64,000 bases of DNA from Terrimonas pollutisoli. Lineage in GTDB: Bacteria > Bacteroidota > Bacteroidia > Chitinophagales > Chitinophagaceae. Position numbers and translations under genes: made by a program. Position 1 is the stretch's first letter; each line of letters begins with the position of its first letter. Below, piece after piece: positions 8,179 through 16,353 of the stretch. Location of the stretch: NCBI RefSeq assembly GCF_029360765.1, contig NZ_JARKNA010000014.1, forward strand, positions 83,248 through 147,247, read 5' to 3'. The notes beneath the pieces were generated by a model. That model searched no databases and was not told the origin of the DNA. It saw only the letters and a program-made list of their open reading frames with translations.

Positions 8179-8652
8179 CTACCTGTGATGATACTTTTCA
8201 TTCTTTAAAATAGTGCAGGCCCGGTAAATCTGCTCGGCCAGTATAAGGCGAACCAATTGATGAGGGAAAACCAATTGGGACAAACTCCATTTGTAGTTTG
8301 CTCTTTTAAAAACTGTATCTGCTACACCAAAAGCTCCGCCAATCAGGAATACAATTTTTTTGGTGCTTTCATTGGCTCTTGCCTGTAAAAATTCAGCTAA
8401 GCCTTCCGATGTAAGTTGCTTTCCCCTTTCATCCAGCAGCACTAAATAGTCATCTTTATCGAGCCACTCCAGGATCAGTTCTCCCTCTTTTTTTTTCAGG
8501 TCCATTTCACTTAACATACCTGCATTCTTCGGAACCGGGATGATATTCCATTCGACTTTAAAATAATTGGAAATCCTTTTAGTAAAATCTTCCACGCCCT
8601 GCTTTACATAAGCCTCGTTTGTTTTACCGATACTCCAAAACTGAATTTTCAT
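8179..8652 (-). CDS. rlmH: 23S rRNA (pseudouridine-1915-N3)-methyltransferase
   Basis: 157 residues, the usual size of this SPOUT methyltransferase, which methylates pseudouridine 1915 in helix 69 of 23S rRNA using S-adenosylmethionine. Diagnostic blocks: MKIQFWSIGKTNEAYVKQGV start, LLDERGKQLTSEGLAEFL (72-89), FLIGGAFGV (102-110), LSQLVFPHQLVRLILAEQIY (124-143) and the terminal YHHR. It is transcribed leftward, upstream of and probably independent from the rhomboid gene (about 110 bp gap with GACTTTTGACTTTTCAG near-repeats). Confidence 0.95.
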   Translation of the reverse strand: MKIQFWSIGKTNEAYVKQGVEDFTKRISNYFKVEWNIIPVPKNAGMLSEMDLKKKEGELILEWLDKDDYLVLLDERGKQLTSEGLAEFLQARANESTKKIVFLIGGAFGVADTVFKRANYKWSLSQLVFPHQLVRLILAEQIYRACTILKNEKYHHR

Positions 8653-8722
8653 GTTTTGATGATTAATTCAAACAACAAAAGTTGGCACAAAAAATGAAAG
8701 AATAAAAAAAACATAGCAATAA

Positions 8723-9157
8723 ATGAAAACTATCTTCCTTGCCCTTATCGCCTTACTATTTCTTTTTGTTGGTTGTGATGAGCTTAAAAAACTACCAACC
8801 AACACCAGTGGCGGCATCTTTTCTTTGAATGGCAATTGGCAACTGACCAGTGCCAGTGACAATAACAGCCTGTCCGGGTCGGTGGTGACTGTTTTTCCGG
8901 GCATCGCAGATGGTTCTGTTAAATCACTAAGTAATAATAACCTTTGTCTTCGCCAAAATGATATACTTTGGAAAGGAGTGAAGAATACCGGCAGCGGCGC
9001 ATTTTCTTTCAGCAACCTGGTTGATGCGTGTAATAGTCAAACATTATATAAAGCGGCGACGATTACCGTGTTGACTAATGAAGAAATAAGAATTACCGGC
9101 CAAAATAACCAGGGGAAAGAATTGATCCAAAGCTGGAAAAGAATATCTGCTAAATGA
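8723..9157 (+). CDS. hypothetical lipoprotein, META/lipocalin-like
   Basis: 144 residues. The N-terminus MKTIFLALIALLFLFVGCDE is a lipoprotein signal peptide with Cys at about 18. The mature protein begins with a LNGNWQLTSASDNNS segment and ends with EEIRITGQNNQGKELIQSWK and R, the pattern of small secreted beta-barrel lipoproteins in Bacteroidota. No enzymatic motif is visible. It is divergent from rlmH with about 70 bp between starts and precedes the tRNA-Arg locus. Confidence 0.75.
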   Translation: MKTIFLALIALLFLFVGCDELKKLPTNTSGGIFSLNGNWQLTSASDNNSLSGSVVTVFPGIADGSVKSLSNNNLCLRQNDILWKGVKNTGSGAFSFSNLVDACNSQTLYKAATITVLTNEEIRITGQNNQGKELIQSWKRISAK

Positions 9158-9213
9158 TTGGGAGAATCCTGGCCATGGAGATTAAAAAAATAGCCCTTAT
9201 GACGGAATTTGTT

Positions 9214-9244
9214 TTTGCCTGAAACCATTTTTCCTTTATTTTTG
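9214..9244 (+). promoter_or_regulatory. Bacteroidota-type promoter for the tRNA-Arg locus
   Basis: TTTG at 9214-9217 is followed after exactly 19 nt by TATTTTTG at 9237-9244, matching the Bacteroidota housekeeping consensus TTTG-N19-TAnnTTTG. Transcription would start near 9251, just ahead of the broken tRNA copy at 9254, so both copies would be in one primary transcript. Confidence 0.65.
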
Positions 9245-9253
9245 CCGCCCATT

Positions 9254-9339
9254 GGCCCCGTAGCTCAATTGAATAGAGCATCCCGACGATACTGTCGGGA
9301 AGGTTTCAGGTTGAGTTCGGGAATTGAGATAAAAAAATA
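9254..9339 (+). pseudogene. degenerate tandem copy of tRNA-Arg
   Basis: The first 28 bp (9254-9281: acceptor 5' strand and D arm) are identical to the intact tRNA-Arg that starts 86 bp downstream, and AGGTTTCAGGTT (9301-9312) matches its variable/T-arm region. The anticodon arm is replaced by a hairpin CCCGAC/GTCGGG around GATACT-like bases, the T-arm does not pair and the 3' acceptor strand is absent. It cannot fold into a tRNA and reads as a decayed tandem duplicate. Confidence 0.7.
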
Positions 9340-9413
9340 GGCCCCGTAGCTCAATTGAATAGAGCATTTGACTACGGATCAAAAGGTTTCAGGTTTGAAT
9401 CCTGACGGGGTCA
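9340..9413 (+). tRNA. tRNA-Arg (anticodon ACG)
   Basis: 74 nt forming a full cloverleaf: acceptor GGCCCCG/CGGGGTC with one G-U pair and discriminator A, D stem GCTC/GAGC, anticodon stem TTTGA/TCAAA with loop CTACGGA (anticodon ACG at 9374-9376, to be deaminated to ICG), T stem TCAGG/CCTGA with loop TTTGAAT. No CCA is encoded. A strong terminator follows. Confidence 0.93.
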
Positions 9414-9426
9414 CTCAACAATTTTT

Positions 9427-9453
9427 AAAGCCTTCTTCCAAAGAAGGCTTTTT
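9427..9453 (+). terminator. terminator of the tRNA-Arg transcript
   Basis: Perfect 11-bp stem AAAGCCTTCTT (9427-9437) and AAGAAGGCTTT (9441-9451) with a CCA loop, followed by further T residues. Confidence 0.85.
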
Positions 9454-9621
9454 GTATCACCTGGTTATTGCGATCACAAATAAGATTTGCCTCCTCCCAA
9501 TATAGTGAGCTAAAATTTGTCGCCGTCTTCATTAAATAAGGAAGTTTTTTAAAGTTTTTCCGGCTGGTTGAAACAAAGTAATATTTTATTACCCAATTTT
9601 ACGATAAGCAAAGAAACCATT

Positions 9622-10842
9622 ATGAGTTACAAGGAACTCCAGGAACAGGTAAGACAAAATGTGATTCATTTTTATAAAAATAAGGGGAGTGAAAAATTTG
9701 TTTACCACAATCTTTCTCATACGGAGGCCGTGGTTTCAAATGCAGTGCATATCGGTGAGCACTACAAGCTGGATGAAAAGGATCTTTTTATCATTACAAC
9801 AGCGGCCTGGTTTCATGACACGGGCTATTGTAATGGCGAGCCTGCCGGTCATGAAATGAGGGGCGGTGATCTTGCTGCAGGCTTTTTAAGTGAAAGGGGC
9901 GTAGAACAGGATATTGTCAATGCTGTAAAGGATTGCATCCTGGCTACCCGCATGCCGCAAAACCCGAAGAACCTGCTGGAGCAAATTGTTTGCGATGCTG
10001 ACCTCTATCATTTCGGTACCGATGATTTTGCCCGGCGCAATAAGCTGATGCGGACCGAAGCAGAGTGGAGGATGGGAAAGAAGATCTCAAAAGATGACTG
10101 GAGACTAAGTACTATCGCCTTTATGCAGGCGCATCACTTTCAAACTGACTTTGGTCGAAATTTATTGCAAGCCAAAAAAGAAGAGAACATGCAGAAGCTC
10201 AGAAATAAATTGAAAGCGGATGGGGTCGACGTACCCCCGTCTATAAAAGAGCAGGCAATCGAAAAAACGACGGACGGGAAACAACCGGGAGGTAATACAA
10301 AAAAACAAAAAGTGGACCGGCCCGAACGGGGCATAGAGACTATGTTCCGGATCAGTTCCACCAACCACCAGCGTTTAAGTGATATGGCGGACAATAAAGC
10401 TCATATCATGATCACTACTACTTCTATTATCATCTCTGTATTGCTGAGTGTGTTACTAAGGAAGTTGGAAGATAATCCCCAGCTCATTTTTCCGACATTA
10501 TTATTATTAACGGTATGCGTGATAACAATGGTTTTTTCCATATTAGCTACAAGGCCCACTTTGCCGCCGGGACGTTTTACCCAGGAAGAAATTGACACCC
10601 GAAAAGTAAACCTCCTCTTTTTTGGGAATTACTACAAAATGAGTTTTGATGAATATGACGTGGGCATGCGGGAGATGATGAACGACCGGGATTTTTTATA
10701 TGGTAGTCTTACAAGGGATCTTTATTCGCAGGGTATTGTGTTGGGAAAAAAATATAGTCTCCTGCGAAAAGGATATAACGTATTTATGTATGGTATTGTG
10801 GCTTCTGTATTTGCCTTTATAGTAGCGGCGGTTTTCTTTTAA
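9622..10842 (+). CDS. HD-domain phosphohydrolase fused to Pycsar-effector-like (DUF5706) membrane domain
   Basis: 406 residues from ATG 9622 (an upstream ATG at 9568 adds 18 weakly coding codons). Residues 5-180 form an HD-type hydrolase: YHNLSHTEAVV with His29, WFHDTGY with His65-Asp66, and CDADLYHFG with Asp125/127, the pattern of metal-dependent phosphohydrolases acting on nucleotides. A charged linker (185-235) leads to three membrane segments (about 262-279, 288-309 and 385-405) with FRISSTNHQRLSDMADNKAH just before the first, the hallmark of Pycsar effector TM proteins (DUF5706). In Pycsar defence such membrane proteins respond to cCMP/cUMP and disrupt the membrane. No pyrimidine cyclase gene is in the window, so either it is an orphan effector or it has another nucleotide-signalling role. 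Confidence 0.75.
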   Translation: MSYKELQEQVRQNVIHFYKNKGSEKFVYHNLSHTEAVVSNAVHIGEHYKLDEKDLFIITTAAWFHDTGYCNGEPAGHEMRGGDLAAGFLSERGVEQDIVNAVKDCILATRMPQNPKNLLEQIVCDADLYHFGTDDFARRNKLMRTEAEWRMGKKISKDDWRLSTIAFMQAHHFQTDFGRNLLQAKKEENMQKLRNKLKADGVDVPPSIKEQAIEKTTDGKQPGGNTKKQKVDRPERGIETMFRISSTNHQRLSDMADNKAHIMITTTSIIISVLLSVLLRKLEDNPQLIFPTLLLLTVCVITMVFSILATRPTLPPGRFTQEEIDTRKVNLLFFGNYYKMSFDEYDVGMREMMNDRDFLYGSLTRDLYSQGIVLGKKYSLLRKGYNVFMYGIVASVFAFIVAAVFF

Positions 10843-10860
10843 ACAAATTGGTAAGCTTGT

Positions 10861-11718
10861 ATGTTTTATTTCAGTAATAAATCCATTATTGCCTGCATGC
10901 TGGCAGGGGTACTGGTAACAGGTTGTTCTTCAGAGGCAAAAAATGAAAGGTCGATAAAACATTATGCGATCAATGATCCTGAAAAATTCTTAATGCCTGA
11001 GAGCTTGCTGGAGATATCCGGAATTACTTTCAGGCCGGGCAAGAGTGACAGCATTTATGCAATACAGGATGAGCAGGGAAGAGTTTTCAGGCTGGCATGG
11101 GGAGTAAAAAAGCAGTACAATGCAAAGTTTGGCAAGCAAAGCGATTATGAGGATGTGGCTGTCCTTAAAGACAAGGTAGTGATATTGAAAAGTAATGGCA
11201 CCTTGTTCTATTTTTCTTTAGCAGATGCGATTTATGAAGAAGTGGATAGTGTAAAGGAAATAAAAGAATTGTTGCCGGAAGGTGAATACGAAGGAATGTA
11301 TGGCGATGATGCCACGGGTAAATTGTATATAATTTGTAAAAACTGTAAAGATGATGATTCAAAGACACAGGTAACAGGCTATATTTTTCAACTCGGTGAC
11401 TCTATATTGCCGCAGGGAAGTTTTCATGTCAATGTAGAAGAAATTAAAAATATAACCGGTAAGGTCAAGCGGGGATTCCGGCCTTCCGGCTTAGCCAAAA
11501 ATCCTGTTACCGGCGAGTGGTTTATGATTTCCGCTGTCAACAAACTACTGGTGGTGGCCGATGAAAACTGGAAGATCAAAGAAACCTGTTTTTTAAACAG
11601 CAATATCTTCAACCAACCCGAGGGAATTGCTTTTGATGAAAAAGGTAACCTGTATATTTCCAACGAAGGAGACGATTTTTCGCAGGGAAATATCCTGAAG
11701 TTTGTTCGTTCTAAATAA
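10861..11718 (+). CDS. SdiA-regulated-type beta-propeller lipoprotein
   Basis: 285 residues. Signal peptide with lipobox VTGCSS (Cys about 22). The mature part reads LLEISGITFRPGKSDSIYAI followed by QDEQGRVFRL, then FGKQSDYEDVAVL, LYIICKNCKDD and FNQPEGIAFDEKGNLYISNE, the repeated NHL/SMP30-like pattern of the SdiA-regulated family (YjiK type), which fold as a propeller. Biochemical role unknown. It starts 18 bp after the HD-Pycsar-like gene and likely shares its transcript. Confidence 0.8.
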   Translation: MFYFSNKSIIACMLAGVLVTGCSSEAKNERSIKHYAINDPEKFLMPESLLEISGITFRPGKSDSIYAIQDEQGRVFRLAWGVKKQYNAKFGKQSDYEDVAVLKDKVVILKSNGTLFYFSLADAIYEEVDSVKEIKELLPEGEYEGMYGDDATGKLYIICKNCKDDDSKTQVTGYIFQLGDSILPQGSFHVNVEEIKNITGKVKRGFRPSGLAKNPVTGEWFMISAVNKLLVVADENWKIKETCFLNSNIFNQPEGIAFDEKGNLYISNEGDDFSQGNILKFVRSK

Positions 11719-11767
11719 AACTATCGGTATAAAAGATGACCGTTACAACTGATGAGATTTTGACTAT

Positions 11768-14110
11768 ATGCTTACGAATGTATTATATATGGCTCCGCTT
11801 ACCGGGGCTGAAGAAGGACCGGAGATCACTCTTAGCTTCAGGCCATTTATTGATTATTTAAAAAAAAGAGGGACGACTAACTGCAAGAAAGACCATTTTT
11901 TTCAATACGTAATCGAACAATTTGACAAGCGGCCCGAACTTTATGGTGCGATTGATCTTGATAAGGTAAAGGATTACGGGGATCTGCTGATCCTGATCTA
12001 CAGCATTGTTTCGCCCATCATCGAAGACGAACTGACACACCGGTGGGCCTTATGTTTGCCGCTGAAGCCAGTAGTGTTTTATTATACGAATGCCTATTAT
12101 GAATTGGTGGCTAATCCTGCTACCGGCGAATTGCGTAAAAGCATTGCCAGCAAAAGTCCGGAAGAGATCAGGCGAAGCCAACTGGAATTCACTTACTCCC
12201 TGATTCTCGAAAAATGTTATGGCATCTCCACCTTTTTAAGCCGTGATATCATCCATTCTTTACGGGATGAGGAAACAGGTCTTGAAAAATATTATTGCCT
12301 GGACTTAGACACCCGGTTTGTCGAGATACATACAACACAGCCGTTACCCGAACTAAAAATAGCTGATTTTCATCCGGGATCTTATGACAAGGAGGAAATG
12401 CTGGCTTTCCTGCAAACGAAGCTGCCTTTAAATATGTTTCGTTTCGAGGGATTTGCCATCAACAATGTTCATGATGTTACCACGGAGCATTCAATCGAGA
12501 ACATAAAAAAAGCCTTGCTAAACCGGTCGGTATATAATTCAGGAGAATATTCGGATGTAGTGCATTCATTGAAGACTTTGGTCGGAAACAATAATGTTGA
12601 ATTTGGTCTGCTGCCGGTATTGAAGGTGAACAATAAACTGGTTTTTAGTGATAGCGCCTGCACGAACAGCAAATTAATAAGTGTTGCCAAAGAAAAGGGT
12701 GGAGCTGAAGATGCGTACATGGGATTGGTAGAAAGTTATTTTAAGAACCCCAAACTGATTTTTTTCAGGGATATTGAAGCCGAACACGATGAACGTCACT
12801 CTTACCTGAAAATGTTAAAGGCAAAAGGCATTCAGTCTTATGCTTTGTCTCCGGTATTCTTCAATAATTCACTGGCGGGGGTGCTTGAAATATATTCTAA
12901 GCAAAAAGACTTGTTGAATGAAAGCTTGCTTTCAAAACTGGAACCCGCCATGCCATTGATTGCCCAGTTGTTGAAAAACAGTATTGATGAATTTAATGGA
13001 AGCATCGACCAGGTAGTGAAGGAGCGGTTTACTTCGCTGCAATCATCAGTGCAGTGGAAGTTCAATGAAGTAGCGTGGCATTATTTATTGAGCGCAAAAA
13101 AGCAAAAAAATGTAACAGAAACGGAAGATATCTTTTTTGAAAAAGTTTTTCCATTGTATGGCGCCGTGGACATAAGAAATTCTACGGTTCAGCGTAACGA
13201 AGCTTTGCAAAAAGACCTGGGCGTACAGTTTTCCATACTGATTGATGCGCTTGAAAAATTAAAAGAAGAGACAGAATTTGGTCTGATAGATGAGAAATTA
13301 TTCTCCTCAGCCAAATGGCTGGAACTTATAAATAATCCCGAGGGTTTCAGCCAGGAAGTGAAACTGAATGACTTCCTGGAAAATGATATAATTCCATTCC
13401 TGTCGGATTTTAAGCTGGGAAATCCTGCATTTGCTTCCATCATTGATAATTATTTTGACGCTATCGATCCCCTGGAAGGTATTGCTTATGAAAACCGGCT
13501 GCAACTGGAAAAATCAATGTCAACGGTCATTGCGGCCGTCAATGATTACATGGAAATGATGAAGGATGAAATTCAAAAGGCTTATCCATCTTACTTTGAA
13601 AAAGTGAGAACTGATGGCGTGGAGTATGATATTTATATTGGGCAATCCATCGCTCCTGACAAGCCATTTAGTGATATTTATTTAAAGAACCTGCGATTGT
13701 TGCAGCTTACTTCAATGGCTACTATCGCAAAATATACACATGCGCTGAAATCGCAGTTGACCCGGCCTATTGAAACAACACAGCTGATATTTATTCATTC
13801 GCAGGCTATTGATATAAAATTCAGAAGGGATGAAAAGCGGTTCGACGTTGAGGGAGCTTATAATATCCGGTATCATATCGTGAAAAAGAGAATTGATAAG
13901 GTAAATATCAACGGTAGCAATGAACGGTTGACACAACCTGGAAAAATTGCACTGGTGTATTTTAGCCAGAAGGAGGCGAATGAATACATTGGCTATATCA
14001 AATACCTGCAACAGCAAAATATCTTAGCTGATGATCTTGAAAAACTTGAACTTGAAGAATTGCAGGGTGTGGCCGGCTTAAAGGCCATCAGGGTGGGAGT
14101 GGTGCTGTAA
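11768..14110 (+). CDS. large cytosolic GAF-like protein of unknown function
   Basis: 780 residues without signal peptide or membrane segments. About residues 240-415 contain a GAF-like core (LLPVLKVNNKLVFSDSACTN, YALSPVFFNNSLAGVLEIYS), preceded by an N-terminal helical region (SFRPFIDYLKKRG) and followed by about 360 residues of mostly helical sequence with YFDAIDPLEGIAYENRLQLE. Proteins of this length and layout are common in Chitinophagaceae-type genomes and are usually labelled only 'GAF domain-containing'. It begins 50 bp after the SdiA-regulated-type gene and may form a three-gene unit with it and the HD protein. No output domain such as kinase, cyclase or HTH is recognisable. Confidence 0.7.
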   Translation: MLTNVLYMAPLTGAEEGPEITLSFRPFIDYLKKRGTTNCKKDHFFQYVIEQFDKRPELYGAIDLDKVKDYGDLLILIYSIVSPIIEDELTHRWALCLPLKPVVFYYTNAYYELVANPATGELRKSIASKSPEEIRRSQLEFTYSLILEKCYGISTFLSRDIIHSLRDEETGLEKYYCLDLDTRFVEIHTTQPLPELKIADFHPGSYDKEEMLAFLQTKLPLNMFRFEGFAINNVHDVTTEHSIENIKKALLNRSVYNSGEYSDVVHSLKTLVGNNNVEFGLLPVLKVNNKLVFSDSACTNSKLISVAKEKGGAEDAYMGLVESYFKNPKLIFFRDIEAEHDERHSYLKMLKAKGIQSYALSPVFFNNSLAGVLEIYSKQKDLLNESLLSKLEPAMPLIAQLLKNSIDEFNGSIDQVVKERFTSLQSSVQWKFNEVAWHYLLSAKKQKNVTETEDIFFEKVFPLYGAVDIRNSTVQRNEALQKDLGVQFSILIDALEKLKEETEFGLIDEKLFSSAKWLELINNPEGFSQEVKLNDFLENDIIPFLSDFKLGNPAFASIIDNYFDAIDPLEGIAYENRLQLEKSMSTVIAAVNDYMEMMKDEIQKAYPSYFEKVRTDGVEYDIYIGQSIAPDKPFSDIYLKNLRLLQLTSMATIAKYTHALKSQLTRPIETTQLIFIHSQAIDIKFRRDEKRFDVEGAYNIRYHIVKKRIDKVNINGSNERLTQPGKIALVYFSQKEANEYIGYIKYLQQQNILADDLEKLELEELQGVAGLKAIRVGVVL

Positions 14111-14112
14111 AT

Positions 14113-14330
14113 TTATTTTTTTATACCTGCCGGCTCTTTTACACTTTTAAAGATCGCATCCCAAGGCAGGTGAATGAAGGATTGCTGTTTAAATGAATTG
14201 CTGCTGATAAATTTCCGATCGGTTCTGTAGTTGGAAAAAGCGAGTTACCTGTTATCAATGTTCCATAATAGGGAAGTGAAAAAAACACGCCGGGTTTTAG
14301 GGTTAGCATTCTTTTTGCATCAGTAATGCT
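14113..14330 (-). pseudogene. frameshifted gene remnant
   Basis: On the minus strand one frame reads SITDAKRMLTLKPGVFFSLP then YYGTLITGNSLFPTTEP (about 14330 to 14220), while a second frame reads RTDRKFISSNSFKQQSFIHL then PWDAIFKSVKEPAGIKK and stops at 14113-14115. Both have the composition of real coding sequence and join if one indel near 14220 is corrected. The SLPYYGTL block recalls the SYLPYFGRAY motif of DUF4251 proteins, but the match is weak. An intact upstream ATG in frame with the whole is not present, so it looks like the 3' part of a decayed gene. A 56-codon ORF (14139-14309) is the only uninterrupted part. Confidence 0.45.
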
Positions 14331-14347
14331 TTATCTTAGTATCCCTT

Positions 14348-15421
14348 ATGCCAAGCTTTAACAACCGGATCAAACAAGTACTACTCTTATCCCTCATTCT
14401 TTTATTTGTATGGCTTGTAGTAAAGGAGCTGTCCCTTTTTTTGCCAGGTTTGCTGGGAGCGTTGACGTTATACATCCTAAGCCGGGCCAATTATTTTCAG
14501 TTGGTGTATAATCGAAAATGGAAGGCCGGAAGGGCGGCCGGCTTGTTTATTATTTATTATCTTTTTTTAATTGGGCTCCCGATATTCCTTGCCGTTTCGT
14601 TGATTAGCCCAAAGATCAATGCATTCCTGGAAAACCCAAATGCGATGATCGAATCAGCTCAAAATTCTATCACTACGATTCAGCAAAAAATCGGATTCAA
14701 AATATTTTCAGAAGCTAATCTTAGCAATTTCCTGAGTAAGTTAACCGCATTTATACCTACTCTTTTGAACAGTACAGCCAATCTTATTTCGAATCTCGCC
14801 ATCATGCTGTTTGTGCTATATTATATGTTATGCAATGGGCGGGAAATAGAACGAATGCTAAGCAGACTTATCCCCCTAAAGCCGGAAAATATCAACATGC
14901 TTGCTTCGGAAACTAAAAGGATAGTAAGAGCTAATGCGCTGGGGATACCGCTTATTTCAATTATCCAGGGTCTTACTGCTACGCTGGGTTATTTCATTTT
15001 TGGTGTGAACGAATGGGGCTTGTGGGGTTTTCTGACCGGTGTCTTTGCATTTTTCCCTGTCGTGGGAACAATGATAGTATGGGTGCCATTGGTAATTTAT
15101 ACTTATGCAATCGGCGACACATGGCAGGCAACCGGCTTATTACTATACAGTGTGCTTGTTACTGGCAATGTCGATTATTTGGCCAGGATCACCTTGTTGA
15201 AAAGAATGGGAGATGTGCATCCGGTGGTCACCATATTGGGTGTGTTGGTTGGGCTGGGTTTGTTTGGTTTTATTGGTTTGATATTTGGTCCGCTGCTCGT
15301 CAGCTATATAATTGTGCTGTTTAAAATATATATGAATGAGTTTATAGAAAATGCGGAGCCGCTGCCCGGGATTCCAACGATTGAAGAAAATAAACTGGCT
15401 GAGGAACATAATTCAAAATAA
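14348..15421 (+). CDS. AI-2E/PerM family permease
   Basis: 357 residues with about eight hydrophobic segments in the arrangement of the AI-2E transporter (PerM/YdiK) family: two N-terminal helices, a soluble insert with SAQNSITTIQQKIGFKIF, then the conserved C-terminal block from RIVRANALGIPLISIIQGLT through WGFLTGVFAFFPVVGTMIVW and PVVTILGVLVGLGLFGFIGL to IFGPLL. Members act as inner-membrane exporters or, in some cases, Na+/H+ antiporters; the substrate here is unknown. It is a single-gene unit ending in a hairpin before the convergent Bax-inhibitor gene. Confidence 0.9.
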   Translation: MPSFNNRIKQVLLLSLILLFVWLVVKELSLFLPGLLGALTLYILSRANYFQLVYNRKWKAGRAAGLFIIYYLFLIGLPIFLAVSLISPKINAFLENPNAMIESAQNSITTIQQKIGFKIFSEANLSNFLSKLTAFIPTLLNSTANLISNLAIMLFVLYYMLCNGREIERMLSRLIPLKPENINMLASETKRIVRANALGIPLISIIQGLTATLGYFIFGVNEWGLWGFLTGVFAFFPVVGTMIVWVPLVIYTYAIGDTWQATGLLLYSVLVTGNVDYLARITLLKRMGDVHPVVTILGVLVGLGLFGFIGLIFGPLLVSYIIVLFKIYMNEFIENAEPLPGIPTIEENKLAEEHNSK

Positions 15422-15422
15422 A

Positions 15423-15444
15423 AGCCGTTCGGTGAAGAACGGCT
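15423..15444. terminator. bidirectional hairpin between two convergent membrane-protein genes
   Basis: AGCCGTTC (15423-15430) and GAACGGCT (15437-15444) pair around GGTGAA, directly after the permease stop and about 25 bp from the stop of the convergent Bax-inhibitor gene. The T tract is weak. Confidence 0.55.
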
Positions 15445-15469
15445 CTGAATGTTATTTACTTTATTTATT

Positions 15470-16234
15470 TTACCTGTCTTTTAATTTAGATAGTAATCTT
15501 AATATCTCCAGGTAAAGCCAAACCAGTGTTACTAACAAACCAAAGGCGCCATACCATTCCATGTATTTTGGAGCTTTCGCTTCTACTCCTTTTTCGATCA
15601 TGTCGAAGTCTAACAACAGATTTAATGCTGCCAAACATACAACCACGATAGAAAAGCCGATACCCAGCGGAGTGCTGGCATTGGTGAAGGCGCCGATTGT
15701 TGCCCCAAATGCAAGGGATGCAATCCATTTGATAAGATAAAACACGCCGATACTGATAGTAGCGATAGTAATAATCGATCTGAATTTATCAGTTACTCTA
15801 ATAACACGGGTTTGATACAGCACATACATTACGAGTGCCACTATCAGGGTTAAACCTACTGCCTGCATTACGATACCGGGATAACTTGTAGCGAATGCAT
15901 AGTCATAATAAGCAGAAACCGATCCTACAAAAAGACCTTCCAACAAAGCAAAGGCAGGAGCAATATAGGGCGACCATTGTTTTTTAAAAGCCATTAAAAG
16001 TGCCAATGCCAATCCGCCAAACACACCTATGAGCATTAATGGCAGTGGGTTACTTCCTTTGTAAAATTGTGTCCAGGCTAATAAAGTAGTGCCCATCATC
16101 ATCAGGAAGAGGAAACCAAATTTGTTCATGGTGCCTCTCACCGACATTTCTTCACCAGTGGAGATACCCTGTAAAATGGTGCCTTCAAAAGCCGATTCTT
16201 TCAGCGTGGGATTACCAGATTTAAATAGTGACAT
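15470..16234 (-). CDS. Bax inhibitor-1/YccA family membrane protein
   Basis: 254 residues from ATG 16234; an upstream ATG at 16279 adds 15 codons of unlikely sequence. The start MSLFKSGNPTLKESAFEG and the GTMNKFGFLFLMMMGTTLLA segment are typical of bacterial YccA-like proteins. Seven hydrophobic segments follow, with GIGFSIVVVCLAALNLLLDF-DMIEKG and APKYMEWYGAFGLLVTLVWL-YLEILRLL, matching the conserved aspartates and C-terminal signature of the BI-1 fold. Members are pH-gated calcium-leak channels or FtsH modulators in other bacteria. Function here is inferred only from family. Confidence 0.9.
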   Translation of the reverse strand: MSLFKSGNPTLKESAFEGTILQGISTGEEMSVRGTMNKFGFLFLMMMGTTLLAWTQFYKGSNPLPLMLIGVFGGLALALLMAFKKQWSPYIAPAFALLEGLFVGSVSAYYDYAFATSYPGIVMQAVGLTLIVALVMYVLYQTRVIRVTDKFRSIITIATISIGVFYLIKWIASLAFGATIGAFTNASTPLGIGFSIVVVCLAALNLLLDFDMIEKGVEAKAPKYMEWYGAFGLLVTLVWLYLEILRLLSKLKDR

Positions 16235-16287
16235 AAGCAATTTTTTTTGTGAAGATATACTGGAATTTATAAATCCCAAATGTTAAA

Positions 16288-16331
16288 ATCCCAACTTCCA
16301 GACACGGTGTTTTTACGGTTGAAGTTGGGAT
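16288..16331 (-). terminator. terminator downstream of nagB
   Basis: ATCCCAACTTC (16288-16298) and GAAGTTGGGAT (16321-16331) form a perfect 11-bp stem with a 22-nt loop, between the stop of the nagB fusion gene and the start of the Bax-inhibitor gene, both leftward. Confidence 0.6.
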
Positions 16332-16353
16332 CTGTGTGTTGGGATCATCACTG

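Noticed and set aside
9254..9339. A second functional tRNA-Arg
   Set aside because: Only the 5' part matches; T-arm and 3' acceptor cannot pair and there is no normal anticodon loop.
9622..10842. A complete Pycsar defence system
   Set aside because: Only the effector-like half is present; no pyrimidine nucleotide cyclase is encoded in the window.
13700..14017. Minus-strand ORFs inside the GAF-like gene
   Set aside because: Antisense shadows of a long, well-formed coding sequence with no independent features.
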